Below are positions 56,045 through 64,000 of a stretch of DNA of 64,000 nt, piece after piece; within the stretch, counting starts at the first letter, position 1; the number at the start of each line of letters is the position of its first letter. This DNA comes from Paludibacteraceae bacterium (lineage in GTDB: Bacteria; Bacteroidota; Bacteroidia; Bacteroidales; Paludibacteraceae): contig JAFWOU010000028.1 of assembly GCA_017509715.1 (NCBI GenBank), positions 28,309 to 92,308 on the forward strand, read 5' to 3'. The translations under genes and the position numbers were made by a program. Below the pieces are notes generated by a model. The model did no database searches. It saw nothing but the letters and a program-made list of their open reading frames with translations, and was not told the DNA's origin.

Positions 56045-57469
56045 ATGAAAGCAAGATATTTTTTAGGCGCAGCCTTTGTACTTGGTACATTGTCACTTTG
56101 TACATCCTGTGACAACTATTTCGATGAGAAATACATGGACAACGGCGATCCCCAGAAGTCGGTCGTGACCACCATCGAATATACCCTCACCAGCGACGAC
56201 TACAAGACCATCGCTGATAATAAAACCAACCGTCGTTTTGCTGCCGATCTCGACTCGGTAGGTCAGACCGACCTGAATGTTCCGGCCCTCGCGCTCGTAG
56301 GCGAGAAGCGTTGCTTCAACGATATCGCTACGGCCGACCAGTACGTACCCGCCTTCATCTATAGCAAGTATCCGCAGTTTGATCCGGGTTCTACCTGTAA
56401 CATTACGTACCTCGTCGACGAGGGACAACCTGCCTACCTGGAGCGTTTTAACCAGACTATCCAGTACGAGCTGAAATCTAAGGACTATAAGAACCTCTAC
56501 GGCGACGACACCAACTACCTCACCCCGGCTAACGAGTCGCAGGTGACGCTCTTCCTGCCGATGGTGGAGGACGACTACCTCTGCGGCGTGAAGTACAACT
56601 ACGCCGAGGCTGTAGGCGCACCGGTTACCACCAAGGAGGTTCTCTATCTCTACCGTGATGGCGTCGTATGGGAAGTCTATTCTTCCACCGACGTAGATGT
56701 CCATATCCTGCCCGCTTCGGCCAATGGCCAGGCGCTCAAGTGGTTGCAGAATACCTATCCGTATGCCGTAGCCGATCAGGTAGTGGTGCTCATGACCTAC
56801 GACTCTAAGACCAAGCTCTACGTCGCTACCGAGTACGTCTTCGATGGCACCACCTGGAATGCCACCACCGGCATTGTCGAGGAGACCATGTCCTTCATGC
56901 TCGGCCAGGGATGGGCAGCCAACCTCTCTACCTACTACAAGCAGGCTGTAGCCGGCGAAGGCAACCTGGGTAAGATCCAGCTCTTCCACTACGACCTGGA
57001 GGATGGTATCTCCTATATCTGGCGCTTCGACAACCTCTATGGTATGCGTGGTTCGGCCTACGTAGGTGGCCCGCACTACGGCGAGGGATGGTTCGTGACG
57101 CCTAAGATCAAGCTTAAGAATGCTACCGAACCGGTCCTCTTGTTCGACCATGCGCTCAACTACGGTCCGCTCGATGAGACCCGCGAGCAGCAGGTTACCG
57201 TCTGGGTATCTACCGACTTTGTGGATGATGCCCGTTCCGCTACCTGGACCCAACTGCCTTGGAACAAGTGGAATGGCACCACCGGCGTACCCGATGCCAA
57301 TAGCTGGACCTACTATAGTTCCGGTGCGATGGATCTTAGCCAGTGGAAAAACCAGACCATCTATATCGGCTTCCGCTACAAGACCGAGGCCGGTCAGACC
57401 TGCCCCACTTGGGAGGTGAAGAACATCCTTGTGGAAGAACACGTAGCAGAAGAGCAACTGGATAATTGA
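56045..57469 (+). CDS. Surface lipoprotein with a choice-of-anchor-J-like domain
   Basis: A 474-residue lipoprotein with signal ending at Cys22 (LCTSC). The N-terminal half is beta-rich with no family I recognise. The C-terminal part (about 285-465) has the jelly-roll pattern of choice-of-anchor J/DUF5017 domains: GWFVTPKIKLKNATEPVLLF, DHALNYG, VWVSTDF, and IYIGFRYKTEAG with WEVKNI. Such domains bind ligands at the Bacteroidetes surface. It is 37 bases after the receptor, which it may serve as a binding partner. Confidence 0.72.
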   Translation: MKARYFLGAAFVLGTLSLCTSCDNYFDEKYMDNGDPQKSVVTTIEYTLTSDDYKTIADNKTNRRFAADLDSVGQTDLNVPALALVGEKRCFNDIATADQYVPAFIYSKYPQFDPGSTCNITYLVDEGQPAYLERFNQTIQYELKSKDYKNLYGDDTNYLTPANESQVTLFLPMVEDDYLCGVKYNYAEAVGAPVTTKEVLYLYRDGVVWEVYSSTDVDVHILPASANGQALKWLQNTYPYAVADQVVVLMTYDSKTKLYVATEYVFDGTTWNATTGIVEETMSFMLGQGWAANLSTYYKQAVAGEGNLGKIQLFHYDLEDGISYIWRFDNLYGMRGSAYVGGPHYGEGWFVTPKIKLKNATEPVLLFDHALNYGPLDETREQQVTVWVSTDFVDDARSATWTQLPWNKWNGTTGVPDANSWTYYSSGAMDLSQWKNQTIYIGFRYKTEAGQTCPTWEVKNILVEEHVAEEQLDN

Positions 57470-57475
57470 GAATAA

Positions 57476-58258
57476 GTGTTTTTTTCTAAGAAATTAAAAA
57501 TATCGCTGATTGTAGGCTTGTGTCTGTGCTCGCTTAGCGCGAGTGCAGGCACCAACCTGCAACTCTACTACGACTTCGGTTCGCTCGGTACGGCCTGTCC
57601 CAACCAGCGTTCCAACCGCGTCACCACGACTTTCGAACTCTTCTACGCCGATCCCTGGGGTTCTACCTTCGCCTTCGTTGACCTCGACTACAATATCCAT
57701 CCCAACGACCCTCAGAACACGCCCTTCATGGCGTATACCGAGATAGCCCGCTGCTTCAATTTCTGGAAGCAGACGCCCGCCGGCGACCTGAGCCTGCAGC
57801 TGGAGTACAACGGTGGTCTCGGGCTCTACAAAGACGCTGTGGGCGACCTGCGTGGCTATGCCATCCACCATGCTGCCCTCGCCGGCCTCAACTACTGCCT
57901 CTATACCGACGACTATGAGAATGTCTTCAATCTCGAGTTGCTCTATAAGTATATCGCCGATCCGTACAACAAGTTGCAAAACCAAGTCCCGCTCCAGTTC
58001 ACCTTCGTCTGGGGCTGCAACGATTTCTGCACCGCACCCGGTCTGCGTTTCTCCGGCTTCCTCGATGTCTGGGGCCAGCGTAACGCCTCCGGTCAGTCGT
58101 TCTGCATCCTGAGCGAACCCCAACTATGGTACAACGTGGGACAATGGTTCGGTTGCCCCAACCTGCATATCGGCACCGAGATCGAGTTCTCCTACAATTT
58201 CTCCGGCTCTGGCTTCATGTGCAACCCCTGCCTCGGCCTCAAATGGACTTTTGATTAA
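57476..58258 (+). CDS. DUF5020/Tsx-like outer membrane barrel
   Basis: A 260-residue protein with a signal peptide (ending SASAG) and a likely 12-strand barrel. The stretch NLQLYYDFG, VTTTFELFYADPWGSTFAFV and DLDYN resembles the nucleoside channel Tsx (strand pattern VTTTFE...WG...FVD) and the Bacteroidetes family DUF5020. The start is a GTG at 57476; no in-frame ATG lies nearby. It is only 6 bases after the lipoprotein stop. A role in nucleoside diffusion is inferred from similarity plus the S1/P1 nuclease three genes upstream. Confidence 0.72.
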   Translation: MFFSKKLKISLIVGLCLCSLSASAGTNLQLYYDFGSLGTACPNQRSNRVTTTFELFYADPWGSTFAFVDLDYNIHPNDPQNTPFMAYTEIARCFNFWKQTPAGDLSLQLEYNGGLGLYKDAVGDLRGYAIHHAALAGLNYCLYTDDYENVFNLELLYKYIADPYNKLQNQVPLQFTFVWGCNDFCTAPGLRFSGFLDVWGQRNASGQSFCILSEPQLWYNVGQWFGCPNLHIGTEIEFSYNFSGSGFMCNPCLGLKWTFD

Positions 58259-58295
58259 TAAACTTTTTTATGTTTTTTTTCTTTATAAAAAATAT

Positions 58296-59072
58296 ATGGG
58301 ATATTCCAAGGCACAACTAAAAACATATCGCAGCCTCCAGCAGAAGAAGTTTCGTGACCAGCTCGGCCTCTTTCTGGCCGAAGGTCCTAAGTGTGTGGAC
58401 GAACTCCGCTCGGCTTTCCGCCTCGAGGCGCTTATAACGGAAGAGGAAGTAGGCCGCACGGCTATTGAGCAACTCTCCTCCCTCCGCACCCCCCAAGGCG
58501 TTATCGGCGTCTTCCACAAACCGTCTTACAGTCCGGAGGACGGTCTTACAGCGTCAGCGGTCTTACAACAACACGGTCTTACAGGCGAAGCCGGTCTAAT
58601 CCTCGCCTTAGACGGCATTCAGGATCCAGGCAACCTCGGTACGATCATCCGCACCTGTGATTGGTTCGGCGTACGCGATATCTTCTGTTCGCCGGACACG
58701 GCCGATTGCTATAGTCCCAAGGTGGTCCAGGCTACGATGGGTGCCCTCGCCCGCGTCCGCATCCATTACGTCGACCTCCCCCAATGGCTCCAATCGAGAA
58801 TCGAAAATCGAGAATCGAAAATCGAGATCTTCGGCACCTTGTTGGAGGGGCATAATATGTACGATGAGCTTTCGACTTTCGACTTTCGACTTTCGACTAA
58901 TAGCATCATCGTCATGGGCAACGAGGGCAACGGCATTTCTCCCGCCGTGCGTCGTCTGATCGCCCATCCGCTGCTCATCCCGTCCTATCCTCCCGGCGAA
59001 CCCACCTCCGAGAGCCTCAACGTCGCCATCGCCACCGCCATCATCCTCGCCGAATTCCGCCGTCCAAGATAA
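58296..59072 (+). CDS. TrmH/SpoU-family RNA 2'-O-methyltransferase
   Basis: A 258-residue SPOUT methyltransferase starting at the ATG at 58296 (MGYSKAQLKTYRSLQQKK). An N-terminal substrate-binding domain (LFLAEGPKCVDEL) is followed by motif 1 LDGIQDPGNLGTIIRTCDWF, motif 2 IVMGNEGNGIS, and motif 3 ESLNVAIATAIILAEF. It methylates a ribose in rRNA or tRNA. Two heptamer tracts are translated at about 166-177 and 192-200, close to the SAM knot. A third irregular repeat (gtcttaca four times) falls at about 76-96. The two heptamer families are near reverse complements. Confidence 0.9.
   Translation: MGYSKAQLKTYRSLQQKKFRDQLGLFLAEGPKCVDELRSAFRLEALITEEEVGRTAIEQLSSLRTPQGVIGVFHKPSYSPEDGLTASAVLQQHGLTGEAGLILALDGIQDPGNLGTIIRTCDWFGVRDIFCSPDTADCYSPKVVQATMGALARVRIHYVDLPQWLQSRIENRESKIEIFGTLLEGHNMYDELSTFDFRLSTNSIIVMGNEGNGISPAVRRLIAHPLLIPSYPPGEPTSESLNVAIATAIILAEFRRPR
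58523..58583 (+). repeat. Irregular repeat of gtcttaca inside the trmH-like gene
   Basis: Four exact copies of gtcttaca at 58523, 58543, 58560 and 58576, with steps of 20, 17 and 16 bases. Confidence 0.65.
58793..58827 (+). repeat. Heptamer tract inside the trmH-like gene (atcgaaa/atcgaga, 5 units)
   Basis: Five units in perfect register alternating atcgaga and atcgaaa. Encodes SRIENRESKIE. Confidence 0.92.
58869..58896 (+). repeat. Heptamer tract inside the trmH-like gene (ctttcga, 4 exact units)
   Basis: Four identical units; reverse complement of the gtcgaaa family seen elsewhere. Encodes LSTFDFRLS just before motif 2. Confidence 0.93.
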
Positions 59073-59074
59073 AT

Positions 59075-60256
59075 ATGAAAGAGATACCTACATATACACC
59101 CGATTTCGAGGAATATATCCGTCAGGGAGAACCCGATAAGAAAGAGCGTGCGCAAATCTGGCGCACCGCTATCGGTTTGCAACAAGTAGATGGACTGGAG
59201 ACCTCGGAATACTTGCGCGAGGTCGCTCGCCAGCATATCGAGGGAGATATTACGTTGAAGGATGTCAAGTCGCTCATTGATAGTTACTACCGAACCGAAG
59301 ATGCACGTAATACCGAAGATGCAGAGGATAAGCAGGAAGCGGATAAGGTATCTGAGCGTATAGCGGAGCTCCTTTCGCAAAAGACCTTTACGTTTAGCCC
59401 TGCGCAGTTGGTGGCTATTCATCGCCATCTTTTCCAAGGTATATATAAGTTTGCCGGTAAGATCCGCGATTATAATATTACGAAGAAGGAATGGGTGCTT
59501 CGTGGCGAAACGGTCTATTATGCAAGTGCCGATACTATTCGTGAAACGCTTGACTATGATTTCTGCCGAGAAAAAGAGTTTGACTATTCCTCGGTCTCTT
59601 TATCAGACGCTATCACGCACATAACGCTCTTCTGCAGAGACCTTTGGCAAATACACCCGTTCGGCGAAGGTAATACGCGTACCACTGCGGTCTTTATGAT
59701 AAAGTATCTGCATACGCTTGGTTTCAACGTGGCGAATGACCTGTTTGCAGAGAACTCATGGTATTTCCGCAATGCGCTCGTTCGCGCGAATTATAAGAAT
59801 GTCCCGCAGGGTGTTGACTATAGCCCGATATACCTGGAGCGTTTCTTCCGCAATTTGCTGTTGGGCGAGAACAATCCGCTCCTTAACCGAGAAATGCACT
59901 TGGATTGGAAGGGAGTTCCATCAAGCACCCCATCAAGTACCCCATCAAGTACCCCATCAAGTACCCCATCAAGTACCCCCGCAAGTAGTCATAATCAGTT
60001 TGAAACGGACAACGAGAATGTAATACGATTAATGCAGGCATTAGGGCATGAAAAATTATCGGTTAAAGAGTTGATGGCAAGAGTGGGGTTAAAAGATAGA
60101 ATGAATTTCATGGAGTATTCTCTTACCCCGGCGATTAATACAGGATTTGTGCGTATGCTTTATCCAGAAAGCCCAAAGCATCCGCGCCAGAAATACCTGC
60201 TAACTGTCAAAGGAATAGGATGGTATAATATCCATGCTGTCAATCATACAGAATAA
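59075..60256 (+). CDS. Fic-family protein with N-terminal VbhA-like region and winged-helix tail
   Basis: A 393-residue Fic protein. Residues about 25-70 (LQQVDGLETSEYLREVARQH then IEGDITLKDVKSLIDSYY) resemble the VbhA antitoxin fold, but the (S/T)xxxEG inhibitory motif has Arg at the Ser position. The Fic core motif is HPFGEGNTRTTAVF (about 195-208); it lacks the last Arg of HxFx(D/E)GNxRxxR. A linker of five SSTP repeats (about 283-302) leads to a winged-helix-like C-terminus (EKLSVKELMARVGLKDR). It may transfer AMP or another nucleotide group to a protein. Base composition is more AT-rich than upstream. Confidence 0.85.
   Translation: MKEIPTYTPDFEEYIRQGEPDKKERAQIWRTAIGLQQVDGLETSEYLREVARQHIEGDITLKDVKSLIDSYYRTEDARNTEDAEDKQEADKVSERIAELLSQKTFTFSPAQLVAIHRHLFQGIYKFAGKIRDYNITKKEWVLRGETVYYASADTIRETLDYDFCREKEFDYSSVSLSDAITHITLFCRDLWQIHPFGEGNTRTTAVFMIKYLHTLGFNVANDLFAENSWYFRNALVRANYKNVPQGVDYSPIYLERFFRNLLLGENNPLLNREMHLDWKGVPSSTPSSTPSSTPSSTPSSTPASSHNQFETDNENVIRLMQALGHEKLSVKELMARVGLKDRMNFMEYSLTPAINTGFVRMLYPESPKHPRQKYLLTVKGIGWYNIHAVNHTE
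59921..59980 (+). repeat. 12-base tandem repeat in the Fic linker
   Basis: Five near-identical 12-base units (tcaagtacccca), each encoding SSTP. Copy-number change keeps the frame and would alter only linker length. Confidence 0.92.
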
Positions 60257-60275
60257 CCTATCAAAAATATATGTT

Positions 60276-60953
60276 ATGAAACGAATCCTCTTTTTATCCG
60301 TTATTGCCGCTCTTCTTTGCGGCTGTAACACTGCCGGTCACGAAGGGCAGGGTAGTACTACCGATACCATTGGTGTCGACTCGGTTGTCAATAGCGTAAT
60401 CGCAGAGCCCGAGCCCTCTGAACCCGAACCGCCTTTCACTTCGCCGGATCTGAAATTCCATCATGCACAAGGCCCTGTGAAACAAATCGTGGAGAAGTGG
60501 AAGAGGAATGACGGAACGACGGGGTCGGTTACATATAATTTTGATCGTCAGGGTAAGTGGACTCCTGACCAGAGGATCACCCTCGAACGCAATTCCAAGG
60601 GGCAGATTATCAGTATGAAAGAGCAGTATGATGATGAGTATGATATCGATTTCTACGAATATAAATACAATAAGGATGGGTATGTGTGTCAGTCGGAATA
60701 TATTTATGAATCGGAGGAGAAGACTTTCAAATACACTTTAAATGAAAATGGCTGGCCGGTATCTACCAAAACGGCTTTTATAGATCCCACGGATGACAGT
60801 ACATATGGATCCGGTACGCAGAGTTATACCTATTCTGACATAGATGAACAGGGCAATTGGATGAAGTGCCAGATGAAGGTTAAAGAAAATGATGGTGAAA
60901 ACAACTATGCCTATTCTGTTACGACCACCCGCAAAATCACGTACTGGGAATAA
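60276..60953 (+). CDS. Lipoprotein of unknown function
   Basis: A 225-residue lipoprotein starting at the ATG at 60276 (MKRILFLSVIAALLCGC, lipidated Cys17); the upstream frame from 60234 overlaps the Fic gene. A Pro/Glu-rich linker (EPEPSEPEPPF) is followed by a repetitive beta region with YNFDRQGKW, YKYNKDGYVCQSEYIYE and YTLNENGWPVS. These resemble YD-type or short antiparallel repeats common in Bacteroidales lipoproteins. No function can be given. The gene is AT-rich and stands between Fic and the STAND protein. Confidence 0.7.
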   Translation: MKRILFLSVIAALLCGCNTAGHEGQGSTTDTIGVDSVVNSVIAEPEPSEPEPPFTSPDLKFHHAQGPVKQIVEKWKRNDGTTGSVTYNFDRQGKWTPDQRITLERNSKGQIISMKEQYDDEYDIDFYEYKYNKDGYVCQSEYIYESEEKTFKYTLNENGWPVSTKTAFIDPTDDSTYGSGTQSYTYSDIDEQGNWMKCQMKVKENDGENNYAYSVTTTRKITYWE

Positions 60954-60987
60954 AATTCTTCCTCATTCATTATCTTTTCTCTCTTAA

Positions 60988-63900
60988 ATGCAACAGTCAC
61001 CTCGTAATATTCGTGTTTTCTTGTCTTCTACGTTTGCAGATATGCAGACGGAGCGAGACTATCTTGTGAAAACAGTCTTTCCTGCATTTCGCCAGATCGC
61101 AAAGAAACGTTATGTGGATTTCTCCGTTGTGGATTTGCGATGGGGTGTGACGGAAGAGGAAAGTCGTGCCGGCAAAGTTGTGGAGATTTGTCTGAATCAG
61201 ATTCAGAATACACACCCTTTCTTTATCGGATTGCTGGGAGATCGTTATGGATGGTGTCCGAAAGCGGATGAGGTTCACCTTCCTCAATATGTATTGAATA
61301 AATATCCTCAGGTTGCTGAATTGTTGCAGCAGGGTAGGAGCATTACAGAGATTGAAATGCGCTGCGGAGTTTTGGACAATCCCGATTCGGTATGGGCGGA
61401 TTTCTTTATTCGTGATGGTGGAACTGTACGAGATCCTCGTTTGAAGGAATTGCAGCATCGGATAGAGGCTGCTGCAGGAGATAAATGTGGGGTGTGGCAT
61501 TTCTCTACGCTGAAACAGTTGGGGCAATATGTTTATGATGCGCTGATATCGCTTCTGGACCGCTTGTTTCCCGAAGATCGCAGCGAACCCAACCAAGTCA
61601 TTTTGGATAATCAGCAAGCAATTATTCGACGGTATCGTACTGGATATGTGCCTACTCGGTCATTGGAGCATTTAGAAGCTGTTGTTAACAGTATGGCTGC
61701 TAAACACTGGTGTGTGCTGATCACTGGCGCAAGTGGTACGGGTAAGACCTCGCTTGCTTCAAACTGTCTGATGAACGGACGAGTTTTTCGCACGATACTC
61801 AATGATGAAATCAATACTTGGGAGAAGGCAGTCAAGCATTTCGGATTGCAGCACGCAGAGTATAGCAGCCAGACATACGGCTCTGCATGGCTTAACGATG
61901 CGCTGACATATTTGAATCCTGATAATCGATCGCTTGATTGGCTGAAAGAGGCTGTTAGAAAAGAAGACTTTGTCTGGATTATAGATGGCTTGGAGTATCT
62001 GCAAACCGACGAAGATCGTTCGCTAGAATGGCTGCAAAGTGACTTCCTGGCCAATGTGAACCTGATTCTTACCACCGCTGATGAAATCATGGCTCGTAGC
62101 GTACAAGCGATGGCAATCCAATCCAATCGCTCATTCTCCGAAATACGTTTGCAGCCAATCGGCGATGCGGAAAGACGACAGATTGTGACAGACTTTCTGA
62201 GACAATATGCCAAGGAACTGTCTGAAGCACAAATGCAAAAAGTAGTTCAATGCCCACTGTTCGATAATGTCTATCTGTTAGAACTGTTTCTTTGGGAAAT
62301 AGTGCAGTTCGGATCTTATGAGCAACTGGATGCGTTTATGGATACATATTTGCAAACAACTACGGGTCAACAATTGCTATATAGGATTTTTGATCGTTTG
62401 GAGAAGGATTATGGTGCAGAAGCGGTACGGCGTTTGTATGGCCTGTTGGCTACTACTCGTATTGGCTTGTCGGAGGAGGATATATGCCGGATTACCGGAC
62501 TCAGTGTGTTTGATTTGACTACACTCAGTGAAGCTGCCTGTTTAATGTTTCATAGGATTGATAACAGGATCAGCCTGTATTCTTACATCAAGCCGACGGT
62601 TGCCGGGCGATATATGGACAACTCGCTCCAAGTGGAGAGGTGGCGGCGTGGGATATGCGCTATACGCGAGCAAGAATACCGACAAGAATTGGATACTGCT
62701 TTCAGGCAGATCTCGCCTTGGCAACGATGGCGTAGTCGGCTTCGGTTTCATTTGGGATATGCACTGCCACCGGTTGCCGAGTTGAGACAGTTCTGTCGAA
62801 TAGATGCCGATTTGATATGGCAGTATCTCTGCCTCAATGATTATACAGGTTTGGCTCGCAAACGGTCACTGTATCTGCTCTTGTTTAGCGTCTCGGCGGA
62901 ACGCGAAGTGCTGATGGAAATCAAGCGCGTCTATTATGAGCATCCGGATAGATTGATGCTGTTTTTGCGACCCAATATATTATGGATGATGGGGGTGAAA
63001 CTATGGCCGGATGAGTTCCAGACCTTTTGCTTGGACAGATTGAAAGGGACCCCCGAAAATTTGTTCATCCTACGTCAGCATATTATGCGTAGTTGTATAC
63101 CTATATGGCTGAAATATAGGCTGGTACATTATATTAAGTCAATTCTGAAAAATCATACTACCAATGCACTCCCTGGGAATATTGAAACCACTTGGGCGGA
63201 AACGGAATTAAGTGCTATCAATAGGGGCGATATCGTTAAGTTTACGGCGCAAGAGCTACCTTATATATTAGGTTCGCGTATCTATCGCGTTACCGAAGAA
63301 GCGGATAAACTCATTCAGCGCTTGCAGGCCTGTCCGCAACAGAATGTTGAACTGCTAGCCTTGATGTATGTAGTGCGGAGTTTCTGTTGCTGCAGTGCAG
63401 GGAATTATGAATCTGCTAATGCCTTGTTTTCTTCGGCTGTTGCCATTTCGCCTACGGCTAATTATCTGGTTTTGCTGCGCTATATTATAGCTTCCGGACT
63501 TGGTGACGAAATGGAGTGTAAGTCACTTATCGCCTTTCAAAGCCAACCTCAAAAAGGAGAAGATAGCGAACCTATTCTTCGCGAGAACCGTCTCTTCCTC
63601 TTGTATCAGCTGTTGGTATTGGATCATCTAAAGCATTTCCGTCAACAGGAAATGATAGATGTCATTCAGCGTGTGCTGTCTCTTTATCCGGATAATGCTT
63701 CTCATGCTTGCGTAGCACGTAGTAGTGTTGCTGCTCTATTGGCTCAACGTAATTCGTTGCCATTGGCAGCATATATGTTCCGGCAGGCGATGGAGAAAGC
63801 CCCGCATCTGTCTGCTTATGCTCAAATGGCGGTACAAGCGGCTTCTTGTGAATGGCGCTCAGGAGAGAAGGCGCAGGCACGCAAACTTATAATAGAAACG

Positions 63901-63990
63901 ATGCACAAAATCGATGTCCCTGAAGGCAGGGAGTTTATGATTGGATTGCAGTATCTGTTAAATGAGTTTGATAGGTTGTCTAATCCCTAA
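60988..63990 (+). CDS. DUF4062 STAND NTPase, candidate immune or signalling protein
   Basis: A 1000-residue protein. Residues about 7-110 are a DUF4062 domain (RVFLSSTFADMQTERDYL, DLRWGVTEEES, FFIGLLGDRYGW). A P-loop NTPase follows with Walker A GASGTGKT (247-254), Walker B FVWIIDGLEYL (328-338), LILTTADE and LQPIGDAERRQIV. The rest (about 470-1000) is helical, with TPR-like pairs toward the end. The order DUF4062-STAND-helical repeats is that of eukaryotic TEP1 and NPHP3 and of bacterial STAND proteins, some of which act in phage defence. No separate effector domain is seen. The stop codon (63988) lies in a heptamer tract. AT-rich, so probably acquired. Confidence 0.82.
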   Translation: MQQSPRNIRVFLSSTFADMQTERDYLVKTVFPAFRQIAKKRYVDFSVVDLRWGVTEEESRAGKVVEICLNQIQNTHPFFIGLLGDRYGWCPKADEVHLPQYVLNKYPQVAELLQQGRSITEIEMRCGVLDNPDSVWADFFIRDGGTVRDPRLKELQHRIEAAAGDKCGVWHFSTLKQLGQYVYDALISLLDRLFPEDRSEPNQVILDNQQAIIRRYRTGYVPTRSLEHLEAVVNSMAAKHWCVLITGASGTGKTSLASNCLMNGRVFRTILNDEINTWEKAVKHFGLQHAEYSSQTYGSAWLNDALTYLNPDNRSLDWLKEAVRKEDFVWIIDGLEYLQTDEDRSLEWLQSDFLANVNLILTTADEIMARSVQAMAIQSNRSFSEIRLQPIGDAERRQIVTDFLRQYAKELSEAQMQKVVQCPLFDNVYLLELFLWEIVQFGSYEQLDAFMDTYLQTTTGQQLLYRIFDRLEKDYGAEAVRRLYGLLATTRIGLSEEDICRITGLSVFDLTTLSEAACLMFHRIDNRISLYSYIKPTVAGRYMDNSLQVERWRRGICAIREQEYRQELDTAFRQISPWQRWRSRLRFHLGYALPPVAELRQFCRIDADLIWQYLCLNDYTGLARKRSLYLLLFSVSAEREVLMEIKRVYYEHPDRLMLFLRPNILWMMGVKLWPDEFQTFCLDRLKGTPENLFILRQHIMRSCIPIWLKYRLVHYIKSILKNHTTNALPGNIETTWAETELSAINRGDIVKFTAQELPYILGSRIYRVTEEADKLIQRLQACPQQNVELLALMYVVRSFCCCSAGNYESANALFSSAVAISPTANYLVLLRYIIASGLGDEMECKSLIAFQSQPQKGEDSEPILRENRLFLLYQLLVLDHLKHFRQQEMIDVIQRVLSLYPDNASHACVARSSVAALLAQRNSLPLAAYMFRQAMEKAPHLSAYAQMAVQAASCEWRSGEKAQARKLIIETMHKIDVPEGREFMIGLQYLLNEFDRLSNP

Positions 63991-64000
63991 TCCCTAATCC
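63980..64000 (+). repeat. Heptamer tract at the end of the window (ctaatcc family)
   Basis: Three exact units that run off the window edge. The STAND gene's stop codon is formed by the second unit (ccc taa). Confidence 0.8.

Overview
This looks like a chromosomal stretch from a Bacteroidales bacterium, probably a fibre-degrading gut or rumen lineage. The signs are a SusC/SusD pair, Bacteroidetes-type promoters (TTG near -33 and TAnnTTTG near -7), type IX secretion-like C-termini, families typical of the phylum (DUF3078, DUF5020-like), and no Shine-Dalgarno signals. No rRNA, tRNA, CRISPR array, transposase or integrase was found. Coding density is high, and only one gene-free gap exceeds 300 bases (12874-13204).

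Layout. 1-12873 is mostly housekeeping: a PlsC-like acyltransferase, HAD phosphatase, HflX, a secreted repeat protein, a sigma-54-type response regulator without a DNA-binding domain, RecF, a GHL10 glycosidase, enolase, TyrS and a phosphohexomutase. 13205-27493 is a cellulose/beta-glucan utilisation locus: AraC regulator, GH94 cellobiose phosphorylase, GH5, SusC, SusD, a TIG-type surface lipoprotein, a GPH sugar transporter and GH9. 27591-40799 holds a ClpB-type disaggregase without its N-domain, a giant Big_2/T9SS protein, a DUF3078 protein, a coiled-coil/ZapA/RNase Y cluster, a TrmN6-like methyltransferase, a His-rich CcdA-like membrane protein and an NtrY-like kinase. 40833-50228 has glutamate dehydrogenase, an AspT/YidE transporter, the Kbl-Tdh threonine pathway, an M16 protease and Era. 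50410-58258 has DnaK and then a run of S1/P1 nuclease, TonB receptor, surface lipoprotein and Tsx-like barrel that could be a nucleic-acid scavenging unit. 58296-64000 has a TrmH-family methyltransferase and then a visibly more AT-rich accessory end: a Fic enzyme with a VbhA-like domain, a lipoprotein, and a 1000-residue DUF4062-STAND NTPase.

The most unusual signal crosses all these regions. More than twenty short tandem tracts with a 7-base unit (a few with 8, 9 or 12) are scattered through the window, from many unrelated unit families. Many lie inside conserved genes (plsC-like, response regulator, recF twice, GH94 five times, trmN6-like, trmH-like twice) and are translated as 7-15 residue in-frame insertions. 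The unit families found inside genes read without stops in every frame. Families that contain a stop are found between genes, at a gene end, or in one case inside a gene with an extra base exactly where a stop would have appeared. Some tracts include a start or stop codon.

A second signal is an identical 16-base near-palindrome placed 10-11 bases upstream of a sigma-54-like -24/-12 element in front of both the ClpB-type gene and dnaK, which suggests a shared stress promoter module.
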